Of a stretch of 57,296 nucleotides of DNA, positions 53,890 to 57,296 are shown one piece after another; position 1 is the first letter of the stretch; every line of letters begins with the position of its first letter. The notes beneath the pieces are model-generated. The model did no database searches. It saw only the letters and a list, made by a program, of their open reading frames with translations, and was not told the DNA's origin. Made by a program: the position numbers and the translations under genes. Origin of the DNA: Clostridium_AQ sp900552125 (GTDB lineage: Bacteria; Bacillota_I; Bacilli_A; Erysipelotrichales; Erysipelotrichaceae); NCBI GenBank assembly GCA_037892765.1, contig JBBKBW010000016.1, one strand, 5' to 3'.

Positions 53890-54516
53890 ATGTTAGAAAA
53901 ATACGATTTGTTTTGTAAGGAAAATCCTTGTGAATTTAGTAAAGAGCAGTTAAATAAACTAAAACATGCACTGGAACATGCACAAAATGGTTTGATCTGT
54001 GATGAAATGGTTGATTTCGTGCTTTGGACTCAGAATTTAAAATCCAGACAGGAGTATTTCGCAGAATATGTTGCCCGCATTTACCCACAGAATACCCATG
54101 CCCGTCTTTTAGAAGTAGGATGTGGACAAAATGCAAGATTGTCTAAACTTCTTGCAACTAAAGGGTATATCATGAGTGCGATAGATCCCAAAGTAGAAAA
54201 TTGTACGGAGCATGTTGAATGTATCAAAAACTATTTCACTTACGAAACGCCAATCTCTGAATATGATGCTTTGATTGCTCAGGAGCCTTGTGAGGCAACA
54301 GAACCTATGATTCGTTTATGTGCTAAAGAAAAGAAAGATTTTATTATCAGCTTGTGTGCTAGTCCCCATCCTTATCCTAACGGAACCATTCCGGCATCTG
54401 CTGCAGAATGGTATGATTATTTAGAAGAAATTGATTCAGACCATTCAATTATCGTTTATCCAAATTTGATTCCTGGTTTTGTTACCCCTATTATGCTCGG
54501 AATGTATAAAAAGTAA
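53890..54516 (+). CDS. Methyltransferase-like protein
   Basis: A 208-residue cytoplasmic protein whose centre has a class I SAM-binding motif (L-L-E-V-G-C-G-Q-N-A-R-L near residue 75) followed by an acidic strand end S-A-I-D-P. The rest is not recognised, and the substrate cannot be inferred. GGAGG sits before ATG 53890; the longer frame has no such site. It stands alone, divergent from the small membrane gene at 53384. Confidence 0.75.
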   Translation: MLEKYDLFCKENPCEFSKEQLNKLKHALEHAQNGLICDEMVDFVLWTQNLKSRQEYFAEYVARIYPQNTHARLLEVGCGQNARLSKLLATKGYIMSAIDPKVENCTEHVECIKNYFTYETPISEYDALIAQEPCEATEPMIRLCAKEKKDFIISLCASPHPYPNGTIPASAAEWYDYLEEIDSDHSIIVYPNLIPGFVTPIMLGMYKK

Positions 54517-55125
54517 ATCGTTTTTTTTCGACAGTAGAGTTTAAAACAAACTGTGACTAAATAGAAAAAGATATCATTATGATAAAGACGTGGAAGAATT
54601 ATTTATAGATTTAAAAATCTCTAACCGAAACATTACGGAGAAATTTTTTCTTTGATAGAAAAAACATACAGATAAGAAATAGTATCCTGTAACATAATCA
54701 ACAAAAAAGCAATTAATCCGTAAACAGATTTTGTACTTTTTTCCTAGATAGAATGATAGCATATTCAAATCGTAAATCTGTTAAAACCTACTAAAATAGA
54801 TTAACGAAAAACACAAAATACTTAAACTTAAAATAGCAAAATATAATACATTGTAATTTAGGTTCTTACTCGATAATAGGCAAATAGAAATAAGGTAGGA
54901 ATAAAATTTGTTGAATTCATCAGCTCATTTTAGCCTTCCTTTTTCATGCATTACCGTAAAACAAGAAAGAACCGTAACTTAATCATTATTCTTTTCTTCT
55001 ATAAATAACGTGTTAAGTTTACAAAGGAGAATCGTATTTATATTTATAGAAATAACTTTAAAGTAAATAACATAAGAATATTTATATCTTCTAATGATTT
55101 ATAATAAGCATCAATAGAATATAAA
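54517..55125. other. Non-coding AT-rich stretch
   Basis: No supported gene in about 600 bases. A short plus-strand run near 54555-54650 reads like protein (R-K-R-Y-H-Y-D-K-D-V-E-E-L-F-I-D-L) without start or ribosome binding site, perhaps a gene remnant. No clear repeat or hairpin dominates. Confidence 0.4.
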
Positions 55126-55156
55126 AAAAACTCTAAACCATATGGTCTAGAGTAAT
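55126..55156 (-). terminator. Terminator after tRNA-Leu
   Basis: On the minus strand ACTCTA-ACCATATGGT-TAGAGT forms a long near-perfect stem, followed by eight T residues. Confidence 0.85.
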
Positions 55157-55164
55157 TTCTTAAA

Positions 55165-55247
55165 TGGTGCGGGTGAAGGGACTCGAACCCCCACGGTTGC
55201 CCGCCAGATCCTAAGTCTGGTGCGTCTGCCAATTTCGCCACACCCGC
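55165..55247 (-). tRNA. tRNA-Leu (anticodon TAG)
   Basis: Cloverleaf on the minus strand: acceptor GCGGGTG/CACCCGC, anticodon stem CCAGA with loop CTTAGGA (anticodon TAG), class II variable arm, GTTCGAG T-loop and encoded CCA (55165-55167). Decodes CUA-type leucine codons. Confidence 0.95.
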
Positions 55248-55401
55248 ACATTCAATTTACCAGTTATAAGCTATCTCACAACTGCCTTATTATTATAACA
55301 TGAGATTCAAGAAAATCAATACTTTTTAGAAAATTTTTTATTTTTTTCTATTACTTTTTATGGAACCCTTTTCATGGTATACTATACGTTGAGGTGAGTT
55401 T

Positions 55402-57039
55402 ATGACAAATTGGATTCATAAAGCTAAATTCTATCATATATACCCATTGGGATTTTTAGGAGCTCCACAGTATCATCAAGAAGAAATCAATCATCGATTA
55501 CATAAAATCATAGATTGGATTCCACATATGAAATCCTTAGGTATCAATGCTTTATATTTAGGACCTGTATTTGAAAGCCATGAGCATGGCTATGATACAA
55601 GTGATTATCGTTGTATTGATCATCGTATTGGTACAAACGAAGACTTTAAGGAAGTTTGTAATGCCCTACATGAAGCAGGAATACGTATTGTATTAGATGG
55701 TGTATTCAATCATGTAGGTAGAGATTTCTGGGCATTTCAGGATGTACAAAGAAATGGAGCATCTTCAAAGTATTGTAACTGGTTTTCTAACCTGCATTTT
55801 CATGCACAAAGTCCATTACAAGACCCCTTTACCTATGATGCATGGGAAGGTCATTTTAATTTAGTTAAATTAAATTTAGAAAATGAAGAACTAGTACAAT
55901 ATCTGCTAGAGAGCGTTGCAATGTGGATGGATGAATTCCAAATTGATGGAATTCGTTTAGATGCAGCAGATTGTATACGTCCAGAGTTCTTTAAACGATT
56001 AAAAGATTTCTGTAAGCATAAAAATCCTGATTTCTGGTTAATGGGAGAAATCATTCATGGTGATTATAATCGCTGGGCAAATCCTGAGATGTTGGATTCT
56101 GTAACAAATTATGAATGTTATAAGGGATTATATTCTTCTCATAATGATAAAAACTATTTTGAGATAGCTCATTCCTTACAACGACAATTTGGAAAAGGCG
56201 GCATTTATGAGCATTTATGTTTATATAACTTTGTGGATAACCATGATGTAAATCGTTTAGCAAGCACAATTAAAGATGAACAGGATTTATTTAATATTTA
56301 TACATTACTATTTACAATTCCGGGTATACCAAGCATTTATTATGGAAGTGAATTTGCATTAAAAGGGACAAAGCATCATGGAAGCGATGCAGATTTACGC
56401 CCTTGTTTAGAATTGTCCGCATTAAAAGAGCTGCCTATAACGAATCATATTCAAAAATTATCAGCTATAAGAGAACTTCCAACATTATGTAATGGTACCT
56501 ATGAACAAGTTATCGTACGTAATGAACAATTTGTATTCTCTAGATCTTATAAGAATGAAAAAATCTATATAGCTTGTAACTTATCGTCTCAAGACTTCTC
56601 TATGCAAATGCCATGTGAAAATGGTATATGGTGTGATGTATTACATGATCAAAAGTATACAAGTATCGGTAATAATCTAGACTTTATAATTCCTGCTAAA
56701 CGGGCATGTATTCTTCAAAAAACAGAACAAGATTCACATGAAGAGATAGATACAGCCGATACCACAAAAGAGAATGCTTCATTTCATGAAGAACAAGAAT
56801 CAAATAACGCTTTTACTGTGGAAATACCGGAAATTAAAATGGGTAAATACCGTCATTTCAAAGGCAAAGATTACAGTGTTTTATATGTTGCGACACATAG
56901 CGAAACATTGGAAAAATATGTTGTATATCGCCAGCTATATGGAGAAGGCGGTGTTTGGGTTCGACCTTTATCAATGTTTACAGAAGAAGTAGAAGTAGAT
57001 GGTAAAAAGGTCCCTCGTTTTACTTATATTGGACAATAA
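55402..57039 (+). CDS. GH13 glycosidase fused to a C-terminal DUF1653 domain
   Basis: A 545-residue protein. Residues 1-430 form an alpha-amylase-family (GH13) barrel with D-G-V-F-N-H (99-104), nucleophile Asp187 in D-G-I-R-L-D, acid/base Glu216 in M-G-E-I-I and Asp282 in V-D-N-H-D. No signal peptide is present, so it hydrolyses intracellular oligosaccharides such as maltodextrins. After a Glu/Asp/Asn-rich linker, residues 483-545 (Y-R-H-F-K-G-K-D-Y to V-D-G-K-K-V-P-R-F) match DUF1653, normally a small separate protein. GAGGTGAG precedes the ATG. Confidence 0.93.
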   Translation: MTNWIHKAKFYHIYPLGFLGAPQYHQEEINHRLHKIIDWIPHMKSLGINALYLGPVFESHEHGYDTSDYRCIDHRIGTNEDFKEVCNALHEAGIRIVLDGVFNHVGRDFWAFQDVQRNGASSKYCNWFSNLHFHAQSPLQDPFTYDAWEGHFNLVKLNLENEELVQYLLESVAMWMDEFQIDGIRLDAADCIRPEFFKRLKDFCKHKNPDFWLMGEIIHGDYNRWANPEMLDSVTNYECYKGLYSSHNDKNYFEIAHSLQRQFGKGGIYEHLCLYNFVDNHDVNRLASTIKDEQDLFNIYTLLFTIPGIPSIYYGSEFALKGTKHHGSDADLRPCLELSALKELPITNHIQKLSAIRELPTLCNGTYEQVIVRNEQFVFSRSYKNEKIYIACNLSSQDFSMQMPCENGIWCDVLHDQKYTSIGNNLDFIIPAKRACILQKTEQDSHEEIDTADTTKENASFHEEQESNNAFTVEIPEIKMGKYRHFKGKDYSVLYVATHSETLEKYVVYRQLYGEGGVWVRPLSMFTEEVEVDGKKVPRFTYIGQ

Positions 57040-57044
57040 AAAAT

Positions 57045-57076
57045 ATACGTACGTCTTTTAGATGTGCGTTTTTTTA
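57045..57076 (+). terminator. Terminator of the GH13-DUF1653 gene
   Basis: ACGTACGTC pairs with GATGTGCGT (G-U pairs allowed) around TTTTA, followed by seven T residues. Confidence 0.7.
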
Positions 57077-57097
57077 TGTATTTCCTAAAGCATAAAA

Positions 57098-57125
57098 AAA
57101 AAGCCCATATAATTGATATGGACTT
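57098..57125 (-). terminator. Terminator after tRNA-Glu
   Basis: On the minus strand GTCCATAT pairs with ATATGGGC, followed by nine T residues. Confidence 0.8.
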
Positions 57126-57136
57126 GTTTATTTACA

Positions 57137-57212
57137 TGGTGACGCGTACGGGATTCGAACCCGTGAATGCATGCGTGAAAGGCATGTGAGTTAACCGTTT
57201 CTCCAACGCGCC
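57137..57212 (-). tRNA. tRNA-Glu (anticodon TTC)
   Basis: A 76-base cloverleaf on the minus strand: acceptor GGCGCGT/ACGCGTC, anticodon loop CTTTCAC (anticodon TTC), GTTCGAA T-loop and encoded CCA (57137-57139). Confidence 0.95.
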
Positions 57213-57296
57213 ATCTCTTAACTGCTTGTATAGTATAACAAATACATTATCTTTTCGTCAAGTATTTTTTTCACTTTTTTCTAAAATTGTTAGATT

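Noticed and set aside
54577..54768. A 63-codon minus-strand frame in the spacer before tRNA-Leu
   Set aside because: No ribosome binding site, odd Cys/Phe/Tyr-rich composition, and nothing resembling a family.
55044..55241. A 65-codon minus-strand frame
   Set aside because: It overlaps the tRNA-Leu gene and its terminator; the first residues are just the translated tRNA.
1..57296. CRISPR arrays, insertion sequences or prophage segments
   Set aside because: No regularly spaced direct repeats, transposase or integrase genes, or phage structural genes were seen; the Y-family polymerase/YolD pair alone is not enough to call a prophage.

Overview
The window is AT-rich, densely coded and free of outer-membrane genes. 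Ribosome binding sites are strong (AGGAGG type), and pyruvate oxidation uses a single-chain pyruvate:ferredoxin oxidoreductase. YolD plus a Y-family polymerase, AgrC-like kinases with a LytTR regulator, Bce/Vex-like ABC exporters and VTT (DedA-like) proteins all point to an anaerobic, probably gut-associated Bacillota. Erysipelotrichia is a plausible class, but that is inference.

Layout. 0.2-3.8 kb: nifJ. 4-10.7 kb: one giant gene for a protein made of 21 SpaA/CnaB-like units with no visible export or anchoring signal. 10.8-13 kb: a small operon of two paralogous six-helix membrane proteins and a 44-residue protein, plus a two-helix membrane protein. 13.2-18.1 kb: an MscS channel, a DEAD-box helicase, a membrane protein/XRE regulator pair and a methyltransferase. 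18.2-23.5 kb: a complete sugar ABC importer operon with its own LacI regulator, a good promoter and a palindromic operator. 23.8-28 kb: Y-family polymerase with YolD, a lipid kinase and a K+/H+-type antiporter. 28-33.7 kb: a decayed XRE regulator, an MGMT-like protein, an XRE membrane regulator, a lipoprotein, a VOC protein, a C45-type acyltransferase/peptidase and a TetR pair. 33.9-36 kb: a GntR-ABC-DUF4177 operon with a large perfect palindrome over its promoter.

36-53.7 kb looks like an envelope-defence region: a membrane-anchored glycerophosphodiesterase, two paralogous VTT proteins, small membrane proteins, a MacB/FtsX-type exporter, and a seven-gene operon. That operon runs OmpR-type regulator, kinase, two AgrC-like kinases, LytTR regulator, then an ABC-2 exporter. 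A radical SAM protein, a CAT-like acetyltransferase and an alpha/beta hydrolase are interspersed. Four promoters here share one exact architecture: a 14-bp box, 19 bp, a 9-bp box, 21 bp, then TATATAAGTG. A fifth (the FtsX exporter) has a looser version. This suggests one regulon linking scattered operons for VTT, small membrane proteins and an exporter, probably driven by one of the two local two-component systems.

53.9-57.3 kb: a methyltransferase-like protein, tRNA-Leu(TAG), a GH13 glycosidase fused to a DUF1653 domain, and tRNA-Glu(TTC). No insertion sequence, phage segment or CRISPR array was seen. The two strongest leads are the shared promoter architecture and the giant signal-less repeat protein, whose only recognisable promoter resembles a sporulation sigma-K promoter.
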